64,000 nt of DNA from Bacteroidota bacterium (GTDB lineage: Bacteria > Bacteroidota > Bacteroidia > NS11-12g > UBA955). The position numbers and the translations under genes were made by a program. The DNA lies in NCBI GenBank assembly GCA_947496065.1, contig CANMBF010000007.1, forward strand, positions 26,658-90,657. The letters run 5' to 3'. How positions within the stretch are numbered: the stretch's first letter is position 1; every line of letters starts with the position of its first letter. The notes below the pieces were generated by a model. The model did not search any database, had not been told where the DNA came from, and saw only the letters and a program-made list of their open reading frames with translations. Of the stretch, positions 42,652-52,217 are shown piece by piece.

Positions 42652-44190
42652 TTACAAATCAAATTTAATGCCTTGTGCCAATGGCAAATTATCGGCATAA
42701 TTGATGGTATTGGTTTGCCTGCGCATGTAGGCCTTCCAACTGTCGCTTCCACTTTCTCTTCCTCCACCTGTTTCCTTCTCGCCACCAAAAGCACCACCAA
42801 TTTCGGCACCACTGGTACCAATGTTAACATTGGCAATACCGCAATCGCTGCCATTCGCTGATAAAAAGTATTCTGTTTCTCTGATATTATTAGAGAATAT
42901 TGCTGAACTTAATCCTTGCTTCACATCATTCTGCATCGCTAAAGCCTCCTCAAGTTTACTGTACTTCATGATATACAAAATCGGTGCAAAGGTTTCTTGT
43001 TGAACAATTTTGTAATGGTTCATGGCTTCACAAATCGCAGGGGTTACATAACAACCACTCTCATAACCTTTGCCTGTTAACACCTTACCGCCAACCAATA
43101 GTTTTCCACCTTCCTTCTTTATTTGGTCTAGTGCTGTGGTAAAATTATTAACTGCTCCAAGATCAATTAATGGACCAACATGGTTGTTTTGATCCAATGG
43201 GTTACCAATCTTTAATTGTTTGTAGGCTGCCACTAATTTTTTAACCAATACATCATAGATTTTTTCATGAACAATCAGTCTGCGTGTTGTTGTGCAACGC
43301 TGTCCTGCTGTACCTACCGATCCAAATACAATGGCAATAAGCGCCATTTTCAAATCTGCATTATCCGATACAATGATGGAATTGTTACCACCCAATTCTA
43401 ATAAACTTCTGCCCAATCTTTCGCCAACTACTTTTCCAACTTCCTTGCCCATGCGAGTGCTTCCTGTGGCTGAAATGAGCGGTATTCTGGTATCTGCAGC
43501 CATCATTTTTCCAATGTTGGCATCGCCATTAATAAGCGTAAAAATACCTTCAGGTAATTGATTAGTAGCCAATACTGGCATTAGTAAATTCATACAAGCT
43601 ACCGCAGAAAGTGGTGTTTTTTCAGAAGGTTTCCAAATGCTTACATCACCGCATACCGCGGCAATCATAGCATTCCACGACCAAACTGCAACAGGAAAAT
43701 TAAAGGCAGAAATAATGCCTACAGTACCCAATGGATGCCACTGCTCGTACATGCGGTGATTAGGGCGTTCGCTGTGCATGGTTAAACCATATAATTGGCG
43801 ACTTAAACCTACTGCAAAATCGCAGATGTCTATCATTTCCTGCACCTCGCCCAATCCCTCCTGTAAACTTTTACCCATTTCATAACTTACAAGGGTACCA
43901 AGGGCCATTTTATTTTCTCTTAAGACATCGCCATATTGTCTAACAATTTCGCCACGCTTTGGGGCTGGCATTTGTTTCCAATAGATAGCAGCTGCATTGG
44001 TTCTTTTCAGAACCGCCTCATATTCGGTTTCGCTGGCGTAAATTACCGAGCCTATGAATTTGCCATCAACTGGCGAATGAATTTCTTTTTTTTGAGTCCC
44101 AACAGCACTAATCCAGCTATTGCCAGTGCATACACTTTCACTTATTTTCTTAATGCCTAATTGTTTTAAAACCTGAGCGATGTTTTGCAT
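42652..44190 (-). CDS. ALDH7-type aldehyde dehydrogenase (L-aminoadipate-semialdehyde dehydrogenase-like)
   Basis: The protein of 512 residues from ATG 44190 (MQNIAQVLKQLGIKKISESV) has the ALDH motifs EMGKSLQEGLGEVQEMIDIC, SAFNFPVAVWSWNAM, the catalytic Glu in LLELGGNNSIIV and the catalytic Cys in GTAGQRCTTTRR. The C-terminal ANVNIGTSGAEIGGAFGGEK and ETGGGRESGSDSWKAYMRRQ are characteristic of ALDH7/antiquitin, the lysine-degradation enzyme acting on aminoadipate semialdehyde. A start at 44232 would add 14 residues without support. It is a single gene with no lysine-degradation neighbours. Confidence 0.88.
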   Translation of the reverse strand: MQNIAQVLKQLGIKKISESVCTGNSWISAVGTQKKEIHSPVDGKFIGSVIYASETEYEAVLKRTNAAAIYWKQMPAPKRGEIVRQYGDVLRENKMALGTLVSYEMGKSLQEGLGEVQEMIDICDFAVGLSRQLYGLTMHSERPNHRMYEQWHPLGTVGIISAFNFPVAVWSWNAMIAAVCGDVSIWKPSEKTPLSAVACMNLLMPVLATNQLPEGIFTLINGDANIGKMMAADTRIPLISATGSTRMGKEVGKVVGERLGRSLLELGGNNSIIVSDNADLKMALIAIVFGSVGTAGQRCTTTRRLIVHEKIYDVLVKKLVAAYKQLKIGNPLDQNNHVGPLIDLGAVNNFTTALDQIKKEGGKLLVGGKVLTGKGYESGCYVTPAICEAMNHYKIVQQETFAPILYIMKYSKLEEALAMQNDVKQGLSSAIFSNNIRETEYFLSANGSDCGIANVNIGTSGAEIGGAFGGEKETGGGRESGSDSWKAYMRRQTNTINYADNLPLAQGIKFDL

Positions 44191-44531
44191 AAGGCAAATA
44201 TAAGCATAAATTAAATGTTTGTAAATGTCCACGCGCAGTGGATTTTAACAAATGTTGATTGTTTGCTTTGAACTTAGTCACCCCAACTTATTTGATTAGC
44301 CTTCGAATAAACGAAGTAACACAAAAACACTGAGTACAAGAAAAACCAATAAATAATAACAGCTTACAGCGAATAGTAAGCTTAGAAATAATCTTAAGAG
44401 ACCATTTTTTACACGGCTTTTTTAAATTTTGAAATAAAATAAAATAGCAGATAACCCACCTATTAATAGATTAATATGAGTGTCAAAATAAAATGAAACC
44501 AAGTCCAAAATTAGAACCAATAAATTTGTAT
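44191..44531. other. Intergenic, nothing recognised
   Basis: AT-rich spacer between the aldehyde dehydrogenase start and the lysS stop. It contains no clear gene, hairpin terminator or repeat. It must include the aldehyde dehydrogenase promoter, which was not identified. Confidence 0.4.
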
Positions 44532-46052
44532 TTAACCCTTGCTCTGTGCAGCTTCTGGTCGCATTTGCGGAAAGAACAATACTTCTTGAATGGCCGCTTG
44601 GTTGGTCATTAACATCACCAAACGATCAATCCCAACGCCCAGACCTGCTGTAGGTGGCATTCCATATTCCAATGCTCCTAATAAATCTTCATCCAATGGC
44701 ATGGCCTCATCATCGCCACGACCTGCTAATTGCAATTGGTGCTCAAAACGCTCGCGTTGATCAATGGGATCATTTAATTCACTGTAAGCATTGGCAATTT
44801 CTTTACCGTTTACAAACAATTCGAAACGCTCTACCAAACCTTCAACGCTTCTGTGTTTCTTGGTTAAAGGACTCATTTCAATTGGATAATCGGTGATAAA
44901 GGTTGGTTGAATGCAATGCTTCTCGCATTTAGCTCCAAAAATTTCATCTATCAATTTGCCTTTACCCATGCTCGCCTCCACATGTATATTTAAACTTTTA
45001 CAAACCTCTCTGATGCCTGCTTCGTCCATTTGAGAGATATCAATACCAGTGTGTTCTTGAATGGCATCGAACATGGTGATGCGTTTATACGGTCGGGCAA
45101 AGTTGATGTTTTGATCACCTACTTTGACATCGGTGGTACCATTCACATCATTGGCCACATTCTCTATCATGATTTCAGTATAATCCATCATCCAGTTGTA
45201 ATCTTTGTAGGCAACATAGATTTCTAGGCCTGTAAATTCTGGATTATGGGTTCTATCCATTCCCTCGTTTCTAAAGTTTTTAGCAAATTCATAAACCCCT
45301 TCAAAACCACCAACGATTAATCTTTTCAAATACAATTCATTGGCAATTCTTAAAAACAAAGGCATGTCTAATGCATTGTGATGCGTCGCAAATGGCCGCG
45401 CAGCTGCACCACCATGTATGGCTTGCAAAATGGGTGTTTCAACTTCAATATAACCATTGTTGTTAAAGGTATTTCTTAAAGATTGAACCACTTTTGTACG
45501 CTTAATAAAAGTCTCTTTCACATGTGGATTGACAATTAAATCAACGTAGCGCATTCTGTATCGCATTTCAGGATCCGTAAAAGCATCAAATATTTCACCA
45601 TCCTTTTCTTTTACAATCGGGAGTGGATTCAAGGCTTTGGCTAGAAACTTAATTTCCTTTACACGCAAAGTGGTTTCACCCGTTTTAGTTATAAATACTT
45701 CGCCTTTAACACCAATAAAATCGCCAATGTCCAATAAGTGCAATACCATGGTATCGAACAATGCCTTATCCTCATCGGGACAAATATTATCACGACCAAC
45801 ATATAACTGTATACGACCTTCAGCATCTTGAATTTTCATAAAACAAACCTTACCCTTTGGTTGCAGACTCATGATTCTACCCGCAATCATCACATTTTGA
45901 AAATTGTTTTCTTCAACATTAAAACCATTTAAAATTGCTGTTGAGTTGGTGTTGGTTTCCCACATATCTGCAGGATATGGATCAATTCCCATCGCTCTTA
46001 ATTGGTCGAGTTTTTGTCTGCGCTGTAATTGATATTCGTTTAATTCTGACAT
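44532..46052 (-). CDS. lysS: Lysyl-tRNA synthetase, class II
   Basis: LysS charges tRNA-Lys. The 506-residue protein has the N-terminal OB-fold anticodon-binding domain (FQNVMIAGRIMSLQPKGKVC) and the class II core with motif 2 (NFRNEGMDRTHNPEFTGLEI) and motif 3 (GLGVGIDRLVMLMTNQAAIQ). The ending EVLFFPQMRPE is typical of bacterial LysS. A -7 box lies 41 nt upstream, divergent from the neighbouring T9SS cargo gene. Confidence 0.97.
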   Translation of the reverse strand: MSELNEYQLQRRQKLDQLRAMGIDPYPADMWETNTNSTAILNGFNVEENNFQNVMIAGRIMSLQPKGKVCFMKIQDAEGRIQLYVGRDNICPDEDKALFDTMVLHLLDIGDFIGVKGEVFITKTGETTLRVKEIKFLAKALNPLPIVKEKDGEIFDAFTDPEMRYRMRYVDLIVNPHVKETFIKRTKVVQSLRNTFNNNGYIEVETPILQAIHGGAAARPFATHHNALDMPLFLRIANELYLKRLIVGGFEGVYEFAKNFRNEGMDRTHNPEFTGLEIYVAYKDYNWMMDYTEIMIENVANDVNGTTDVKVGDQNINFARPYKRITMFDAIQEHTGIDISQMDEAGIREVCKSLNIHVEASMGKGKLIDEIFGAKCEKHCIQPTFITDYPIEMSPLTKKHRSVEGLVERFELFVNGKEIANAYSELNDPIDQRERFEHQLQLAGRGDDEAMPLDEDLLGALEYGMPPTAGLGVGIDRLVMLMTNQAAIQEVLFFPQMRPEAAQSKG

Positions 46053-46093
46053 ACTATGCTATTTTGAATTCGTATTTTTAAAATGAAGAGGTG

Positions 46094-46101
46094 CAAAAGT
46101 A
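46094..46101 (-). promoter_or_regulatory. -7 box (TACTTTTG) of lysS
   Basis: CAAAAGTA on the plus strand is an exact TAnnTTTG match on the minus strand, 41 nt before the lysS ATG. No clean -33 TTTG is at the usual spacing. Confidence 0.5.
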
Positions 46102-46156
46102 AGGCTATTTTTTTGTAAACTTTAGTCCTTTTAAGCAACGAAATTAAGTAAATGTC

Positions 46157-46164
46157 TATCTTTG
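46157..46164 (+). promoter_or_regulatory. -7 box (TATCTTTG) of the T9SS cargo gene
   Basis: An exact TAnnTTTG match 9 nt before ATG 46174, in the 121-nt region divergent from lysS. The short distance suggests a leader of only a few bases. Confidence 0.5.
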
Positions 46165-46173
46165 TTATATTGA

Positions 46174-49100
46174 ATGGGTAAAATAGGTTTTTTCATTTTG
46201 GTATTATTAATGACTGTTGCAAATTTGCGCAGCACTGCCCAAAATCTATTTATCCAAAACAAGGGGCAACTAAATGCCATTGTCAAATACAGCAAGCCAA
46301 TTCAAAATGGTCGTTTATTTTACAGATTAAATGGCTTTACTACACTGTTAAAAGATGCCGTTGCCTATGATTCCATGTGGAAACACTTTCACCAATTTAA
46401 AACCCTTCAACACCCCTTTAATGTTCAATACCACCGCTATGATGTGAACTTCATCAACGCTTTGCCTTGCGATATCGAAACACAATACCAAGCTAGCACT
46501 AAACACAATTATTTTCTTGGCAATAATCCCAATCAATGGGCAACCAATGTGGCCTTGTACCACCAAATCGTCTACAAACAATTGTATGCTGGTATCGACC
46601 TACAAGTAATTGAGAAAGGCATTCACATTAAACATAACTTTATCGTTGCGCCCAACGCCGATGCCAATCAAATTGCATTACAGTATGTCTATACCGATGG
46701 CATGCAACTTAATAAAGATGGTGCTATTCAGATTAAAACCAGCACAGGAACGGTGATAGAAGATGTTCCATTTGCTTTCCAATTAATTGGGACAGACACC
46801 ATTTCTATAAGATGTAAATATGTGCTAACTAAAAAAAATAAAACCTATGAATTGCGTTTTGAACTAGGAGACTATGACCATGCGCGTCAACTCATCATTG
46901 ACCCTTTGCTTGTATTTGCAACCTATAGCGGTAGTCAGGGCGATAATTTTGGATTTACGGCTACCCACGATTCAAGAGCTTTTGTATACAATGCCGGAAT
47001 TGTTGATGGCGATCAAGGACCATTTCCAGTAACAGTTGGGGCATTCCAAACGACCTATGGTGGAGGATCTGGTGGCGGTCGAGCACCTGCCAACCTAAGC
47101 TGTGATATAGGTATTAATAAATTTGATAGCGCTGGAACTTTGCTTTTATACAGCACTTATTTGGGAGGGTCTGATGAAGAATATCCACATAGTTTGGTAG
47201 TCGACAATCAAGATAATTTACTGGTGATGGGTACCACCTATTCTTCCGATTTTCCAATTATTAAATCCTGTTACGATTCATCCTTCAACGGACAAACAGA
47301 TCTTTTTGTTGTTAAATTATCTAAGGATGGCTCCACCATGTTGGCTGGGACCTTTATCGGTGGAAGCAACTTTGATGGTTTAAATTCAAGAAGTTTGCGT
47401 TACAATTATGCCGATGATTTTAGAGGCGATATTGTCGTGGATAGTGCCGATAATGTTTTTGTCGCTTCGACCACCTATAGCGGTAATTTTCCATTAAAAA
47501 ATGCTTTTCAACCCACCAAAGGGTCTCTACAAGAAGGCTGCATTTTTAGTTTTGATAAAACATTAAAGCAACTTCGTTTTAGTACCTATGCAGGTGGCAA
47601 CGAAGACGACGCCTGTTACTCCATTCGACTTTACGACAGCTTTGTTTATATTGGCGGAGGTACTGCTAGTATTGCCATGAACTTTACCATCAATGGGGTT
47701 CAAAATTCCTATAATGGAGGCAAAGCCGATGGCTTTGTATTGAAGTTAAAACAAGATGGCAGTTTTAGAAATGCGAGTTATTTTGGAACTTCTGCTTACG
47801 ATCAAATTTATTTTATAGACATCGATTTAAACGGGCAGATTTATTGTTCCGGTCAAACCGAAGGCAATATTAGTCGAACTAGCGGCACTTATGGGCAAAA
47901 CAATACGAGTCAATTTATCATGCGTTTTTCTCCAAACCTTGCGAATGTTAATTTGGCAACCACTTTCGGTTACCGCAAAAACAATCCTGAAATTTCGCCC
48001 TCGGCCTTTTTAGTAGATCAATGCGATAATATTTATTTTTCTGGTTGGGGAAGCGATATAGCTTTTGGCGGATTACATTCACTTACAACCAATAATTTGC
48101 CTATCACCGCTGGTGCCATTCAATCGACTACAGATATTCAAGATTTTTATTTGTTGGTAATGAACAAAGACGCCAAGAATTTATTGTACGCCACCTATTT
48201 TGGTGGCAATAAAACGGCCGACCATGTGGATGGTGGCACTTCGCGTTTTGATAAGCGAGGCGTTGTATACCAGGCGGTTTGTGCAAGCTGCCCTGAGTTG
48301 AATGGGAATCAAGATTTCCCTGTGACACCAGGTGCTCCATTTACCAACAATGTGAGTCCGCGGTGCAGCAATGCCTTTTTTAAAATCGATTTTCAAATTA
48401 CATTTTTAGTTGATGCCCATTTTACTGCAACGCCTAAAATAGGTTGTGACCCCTTAAACGTTCAATTTACAAATACCAGCATACACGGCAAAAAATTCTT
48501 TTGGGATTATGGTGATGGCAGTCCAATTGATACCGTAAAGAGTCCTTCACATGTCTACACAAAAAAGGGTAAGTACAAAGTAAAATTAAGTTCAATCGAC
48601 TCCTTTAGTTGCAATATTGCCGAATATGACTCAACCGAAATTGAGGTACTCGAAAGTCCGAAAGCTGCTTTTGACATGGAACCAAGGGTATGCGAAAACT
48701 TTTTCAAATTCACCAATGCATCTACCAACTACAAAAACCCTGTTTGGGATTTTGGCGATAGTGGTGCCATAAGCAATTTAGAAAATCCAGAATACAAATA
48801 CGCACACGATGGCATGCACACTGTAATTTTAACAGTAGAACATCCTATAAGTGGCTGTAAGGACACCCAGTCGATGCTGGTGCAATTGTTCAGCGACCCA
48901 ACCAAAACTTTAAAAATTCCCAATGTGTTTACGCCAGACAATGATGGAAAAAATGATTGCTTTACCATTGAAGGCATCGATCCATCGTGTGATGAAGCCC
49001 AAGTTTGGATTTACGACAGATGGGGTATTTTAATTTTTAATGGTTTTTTACCTACCCAATGTTGGAATGGGGAGTTGCGCAACCGCGAAGGACCGATGGC

Positions 49101-49200
49101 CGATGGGGTCTATTATTATTTGATGACCATTAAGAAAAAGGGTTTTACAAAAGGCAATCAAACCATGAATATCAATGGTGTGATTCAATTGATTCGCTAA
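46174..49200 (+). CDS. Large secreted T9SS cargo with SBBP propeller, PKD domains and CHU/gliding-type C-terminus
   Basis: The 1008-residue protein has a signal peptide (GKIGFFILVLLMTVANLRSTAQ) and then the DUF7948-like N-terminal domain (FIQNKGQLNAIVKY, HNYFLGNNPNQWATNV, LQVIEKGIHIKHNFIV). Seven-bladed SBBP-type propeller repeats follow (LLYSTYLGGSDEEYPHSLVV, DNLLVMGTTYSSDFP). Two PKD-type domains (FFWDYGDGSPIDTVKSPSHV; VWDFGDSG) come next. The C-terminus (IPNVFTPDNDGKNDCFTIEG, VWIYDRWGILIFNG) is the gliding-motility CHU_C type-B sorting domain. It is predicted to be exported through T9SS. Confidence 0.9.
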   Translation: MGKIGFFILVLLMTVANLRSTAQNLFIQNKGQLNAIVKYSKPIQNGRLFYRLNGFTTLLKDAVAYDSMWKHFHQFKTLQHPFNVQYHRYDVNFINALPCDIETQYQASTKHNYFLGNNPNQWATNVALYHQIVYKQLYAGIDLQVIEKGIHIKHNFIVAPNADANQIALQYVYTDGMQLNKDGAIQIKTSTGTVIEDVPFAFQLIGTDTISIRCKYVLTKKNKTYELRFELGDYDHARQLIIDPLLVFATYSGSQGDNFGFTATHDSRAFVYNAGIVDGDQGPFPVTVGAFQTTYGGGSGGGRAPANLSCDIGINKFDSAGTLLLYSTYLGGSDEEYPHSLVVDNQDNLLVMGTTYSSDFPIIKSCYDSSFNGQTDLFVVKLSKDGSTMLAGTFIGGSNFDGLNSRSLRYNYADDFRGDIVVDSADNVFVASTTYSGNFPLKNAFQPTKGSLQEGCIFSFDKTLKQLRFSTYAGGNEDDACYSIRLYDSFVYIGGGTASIAMNFTINGVQNSYNGGKADGFVLKLKQDGSFRNASYFGTSAYDQIYFIDIDLNGQIYCSGQTEGNISRTSGTYGQNNTSQFIMRFSPNLANVNLATTFGYRKNNPEISPSAFLVDQCDNIYFSGWGSDIAFGGLHSLTTNNLPITAGAIQSTTDIQDFYLLVMNKDAKNLLYATYFGGNKTADHVDGGTSRFDKRGVVYQAVCASCPELNGNQDFPVTPGAPFTNNVSPRCSNAFFKIDFQITFLVDAHFTATPKIGCDPLNVQFTNTSIHGKKFFWDYGDGSPIDTVKSPSHVYTKKGKYKVKLSSIDSFSCNIAEYDSTEIEVLESPKAAFDMEPRVCENFFKFTNASTNYKNPVWDFGDSGAISNLENPEYKYAHDGMHTVILTVEHPISGCKDTQSMLVQLFSDPTKTLKIPNVFTPDNDGKNDCFTIEGIDPSCDEAQVWIYDRWGILIFNGFLPTQCWNGELRNREGPMADGVYYYLMTIKKKGFTKGNQTMNINGVIQLIR

Positions 49201-49205
49201 AAAAA

Positions 49206-49229
49206 GCCACTGAACATTTGCTCAGCGGC
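49206..49229. terminator. Bidirectional terminator between the cargo gene and the barrel gene
   Basis: GCCACTGA (49206-49213) and TCAGCGGC (49222-49229) form a stem with one A/C mismatch. Read on the minus strand it pairs with a G-U and is followed by seven T. It lies between convergent stops at 49200 and 49259. Confidence 0.75.
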
Positions 49230-49258
49230 CTTTATGATTATTGACAATTTATTTTTAT

Positions 49259-50212
49259 TTAAATTCCAAAGAGGCAAATACCCACTGAAAATAAATGGTG
49301 ATGTGGATTGGTATTAAGTGCATAAGCGCTAGTTTTATACATATCTGTAACGGTGTATCTAGCGTATATGGCGATGTGTTCAACTTGTACTTTTAAAAGC
49401 GCATTGATCTGCGTTGGATTAAGTTTCATATCATATTCATTGGATTGAGTGAATTTACCTTCACTTCTAATGCCTTTTTGGTAGATAACCGACTTGCCAT
49501 TGAATCCAAATTCAGCGCCAGCGGCAATCTTAAATTTTCCACTACGACTATGGTATTCTAATAAAATAGGAATTGTTAAATAAGTAGCTGAAAATCTATT
49601 TCTTTTATAACGGTTGATGGTATCGATACTTGTTTTTAGATAGCCATTATTATCTAAATATTGTATTTGTTGTTTGTTATTGTAGCCAATTGAATTGGAA
49701 TTTTGATTCAAACCATAACTTAAAAAGAATTGATTATGTGAAAGGTTCAAGGTTTGTCGAATCCAATTAACATTGCTAAACCAACTTCTTCCTATTGTAG
49801 GATCAAGATTATCATCAATGCTATTTTCATTAATTGTCGAAAGGAATCCGAATTCTATCGTTGGAATAATATAGGTTTTTATAAGTTTATCTTCACTTGA
49901 TAACTTCCTTTTAAAATTACCCCATTGCAACTTAATACTAGTATCATGTCCAACTGAGGTTCCCTGGGTATCCCAATTGGCGCCATCATCATCTTTAATG
50001 AGCACTTTAATGAGCACCATTTCCTTTTTGATGGTATCTCTAAATTTCCATGTTCTAGAGCGTTCTTCCTCTTCAGCTTCTCTTTTAGTGGTCGTTACAT
50101 ATACTTTTCCCTTATAAAATATTTTTATGGTATCATTGGAATTTTGCGCCTGCACATTGATACAGGCGTAGGCTAGGGAAAGAAGACCGATTATTAAATT
50201 GATTGGTTTCAT
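49259..50212 (-). CDS. Outer-membrane beta-barrel protein of the ECF sigma operon
   Basis: The 317-residue protein has a signal peptide (PINLIIGLLSLAYACINVQAQ) and a short polar N-terminal segment (VYVTTTKREAEEEERSRTWK). A barrel-like region rich in alternating strands follows (RFSATYLTIPILLEYHSRSG, KFKIAAGAEFGFNGKS, EHIAIYARYTVTDMYK). I do not recognise the family beyond a general porin-like outer-membrane fold. It follows the anti-sigma-like gene by 30 nt and is probably its target. Confidence 0.65.
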   Translation of the reverse strand: MKPINLIIGLLSLAYACINVQAQNSNDTIKIFYKGKVYVTTTKREAEEEERSRTWKFRDTIKKEMVLIKVLIKDDDGANWDTQGTSVGHDTSIKLQWGNFKRKLSSEDKLIKTYIIPTIEFGFLSTINENSIDDNLDPTIGRSWFSNVNWIRQTLNLSHNQFFLSYGLNQNSNSIGYNNKQQIQYLDNNGYLKTSIDTINRYKRNRFSATYLTIPILLEYHSRSGKFKIAAGAEFGFNGKSVIYQKGIRSEGKFTQSNEYDMKLNPTQINALLKVQVEHIAIYARYTVTDMYKTSAYALNTNPHHHLFSVGICLFGI

Positions 50213-50242
50213 TTTATTTATTTATTTTGATAATTAGTTTGA

Positions 50243-51085
50243 TTAAAATCCTGCTATTATTCTATATTTTTTATTTTCAATTAGTATTTTTCTATCCAAT
50301 AGATTATTGCTATCATTTAGTATTTTGAAGTTGGGTTTGCTAAAAACACGGGACAACAAGCGCTTTCTTTCATCAATTATTTGTTTTATTTCTGTTGTTT
50401 TAACACGCGGTTTACTTTCAGTTTCTATTGATACTAGAATGCCTGAAATATCAGTATCCGCAAGCAAGACATTCTTTTCCAATTCTGATTTTACAAGTAA
50501 TGATTCTATTTTATCATTATTAGTAGTAGGTGCTTGTTCGATTAATTTTGGAGCAGTCGCTTCAACCAAATGTTCTTTAATATTTTGAATAGGGAGTAAA
50601 AATGGCTGCGGTTTCGACTTATTAGCAGGCGTTTCATGAACAGCCTTTGCTAGTGTCTCCATTTTCTGTTTCAGTGTCAATATTGTATCCATTTCCTTAA
50701 GGCGATTGCTCACTGGTTCGTTGGTTGGCACCTTAATGATTTCTAATTTTGGATTCTTAGGTTTTTGGTTAGCTACACGTATGCCATCCTTCTTGGAGTT
50801 ACTAAAATAAAATACCGAAGCGCCAATTGTTAAACAAAGCATTGCTGCAATGCCATATTGCCACGACCACAAAACAGTTTGCTTTCTTTTTAGCAATGGA
50901 CCTAATGGCATAACTATTAGCTCATCTTTGGGATTTAGTAAAGTTTTTTGCCAGGCTTGCCAAAGCGCGCTGTATACTTTGTTGGCAGCAATGGCTTCGA
51001 GCAAGTGGGTTCTTTCTTCCCCTTGAATGTCGCCTTCCAAAAGCTGAAACATCAGTTCGTCGATATTTTCGCTATTAATTTTCAT
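50243..51085 (-). CDS. Anti-sigma factor-like single-pass membrane protein
   Basis: The 280-residue protein begins MKINSENIDELMFQLLEGDI, a cytoplasmic helical segment of the size of an anti-sigma domain. It has one membrane segment (WQYGIAAMLCLTIGASVFYF) at about residues 74-93 and a long polar periplasmic part with no known domain. Its ATG overlaps the sigma gene stop by 4 nt (ATGA), so they are coupled. The lack of a clear zinc-binding HxxxCxxC motif means it is not a ZAS-type anti-sigma factor. Confidence 0.65.
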   Translation of the reverse strand: MKINSENIDELMFQLLEGDIQGEERTHLLEAIAANKVYSALWQAWQKTLLNPKDELIVMPLGPLLKRKQTVLWSWQYGIAAMLCLTIGASVFYFSNSKKDGIRVANQKPKNPKLEIIKVPTNEPVSNRLKEMDTILTLKQKMETLAKAVHETPANKSKPQPFLLPIQNIKEHLVEATAPKLIEQAPTTNNDKIESLLVKSELEKNVLLADTDISGILVSIETESKPRVKTTEIKQIIDERKRLLSRVFSKPNFKILNDSNNLLDRKILIENKKYRIIAGF

Positions 51086-51564
51086 ATGATATTTTCTAAA
51101 TTAACGATATAGTTTTTTAATGTTTGCCTACCTCTAAAAATATAAACCTTTACCTGCGATTCTGTCAATCCTGCAATCTTACCAATCTCTGCATAATCAT
51201 ACCCTTCATAGTCGCGCAACATAATCACTGTCCTTTGTACATCAGGTAACCGATCCATGGCCTTATTAACGATTGCTTTGATATCTGGCTGGGAGGCCTC
51301 CCTTCCATTTTCTCTTACATGCTCCGGCATTTCTACCATCTTTTTATCTTTTCTTATAAGGTCGATCATTTTTCTATAGCCTGTTGTAAATAACCAACTC
51401 TTGGCTTTTGCAAATTCAACCTTCTCTAAATTCAACCACAAGCTTTCAAAAGAATCTTGCACAATATTCTCAGCATCTTCCCTTACCTTTAAATTCTTAA
51501 ACACGAATCTGAACAAAGCATTGGCATGGTTTTCAACAGTCGTATTATACTCCTTTTCGGTCAT
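51082..51564 (-). CDS. ECF-type RNA polymerase sigma factor
   Basis: The 160-residue protein has sigma region 2 (ANALFRFVFKNLKVREDAEN, IVQDSFESLWLN) and region 4 (MDRLPDVQRTVIMLRDYEGY, DYAEIGKIAGLTESQVKVYI, FRGRQTL). The RLPDVQR.V..L and helix-turn-helix order is typical of ECF factors. It heads an operon with the anti-sigma-like and barrel genes. The gene upstream (ndk) is co-oriented but has its own terminator. Confidence 0.9.
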   Translation of the reverse strand: MTEKEYNTTVENHANALFRFVFKNLKVREDAENIVQDSFESLWLNLEKVEFAKAKSWLFTTGYRKMIDLIRKDKKMVEMPEHVRENGREASQPDIKAIVNKAMDRLPDVQRTVIMLRDYEGYDYAEIGKIAGLTESQVKVYIFRGRQTLKNYIVNLENII

Positions 51565-51619
51565 TGCTGTTATGATAGTATAACGAAGATAGTTTTTAGA
51601 AAGTTACAAGCGCTCAAAA

Positions 51620-51652
51620 AAAAATCCTGATTGTTTTGCAATCAGGATTTTT
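51620..51652 (-). terminator. Terminator after ndk
   Basis: AAAAATCCTGATTG (51620-51633) and CAATCAGGATTTTT (51639-51652) form a 14-bp perfect stem with a 5-nt loop, followed by T on the minus strand, about 18 nt after the ndk stop. Confidence 0.9.
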
Positions 51653-51669
51653 ATGCTAAAAAGTTTATT

Positions 51670-52089
51670 TTAGAATCTTTCGATGTCAGAGAAATAATAA
51701 TTGCCTTCAATGGCCGCATTCTCATCGCTATCACTCCCATGAACTGCATTGGCTTCAATACTCTTTGCATATTTCTTGCGAATGGTACCTTCTTCAGCAT
51801 TTACTGGATTCGTTGCACCAATTAATTTTCTGAAATCTTCAACTGCATTGTCTTTTTCTAGTATGGCCGTTACAATCGGACCGCTGCACATGAAACTCAC
51901 TAATTCACCAAAGAATGAACGCTCTGCATGAACTGCATAAAAACCTTCAGCCTGCGCTTTGGTAAGGTGAATGTATTTCATTGCTTTGATCTTAAAACCT
52001 GCAGTAATAATATCGTCAATAATTTTTCCTGTGTACCCATTCGCAACCGCATCGGGTTTTATCATCGTAAATGTTCTATTTGTTGTCAT
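51670..52089 (-). CDS. ndk: Nucleoside diphosphate kinase
   Basis: Ndk balances NTP pools by a phosphohistidine intermediate. The 139-residue protein begins [20 protein letters not shown] and carries the active-site His117 in [13 protein letters not shown]. It has the length of a standard bacterial Ndk. A -7 box lies 34 nt upstream, and a strong terminator ends it. Confidence 0.97.
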   Translation of the reverse strand: MTTNRTFTMIKPDAVANGYTGKIIDDIITAGFKIKAMKYIHLTKAQAEGFYAVHAERSFFGELVSFMCSGPIVTAILEKDNAVEDFRKLIGATNPVNAEEGTIRKKYAKSIEANAVHGSDSDENAAIEGNYYFSDIERF

Positions 52090-52123
52090 TTTTTGTATGA
52101 AATTTATGTTTTTTTAACGGGTG

Positions 52124-52131
52124 CAAAGGTA
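52124..52131 (-). promoter_or_regulatory. -7 box (TACCTTTG) of ndk
   Basis: CAAAGGTA on the plus strand gives an exact TAnnTTTG match on the minus strand. The ndk ATG lies 34 nt downstream. Confidence 0.5.
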
Positions 52132-52217
52132 AGTATTTTTTTAGACAAAATTTTATAAGTTCTATAAACTCATATTAGTAGACTTTAAACAATCAATTTA
52201 TCTATTTCATAACCCAT

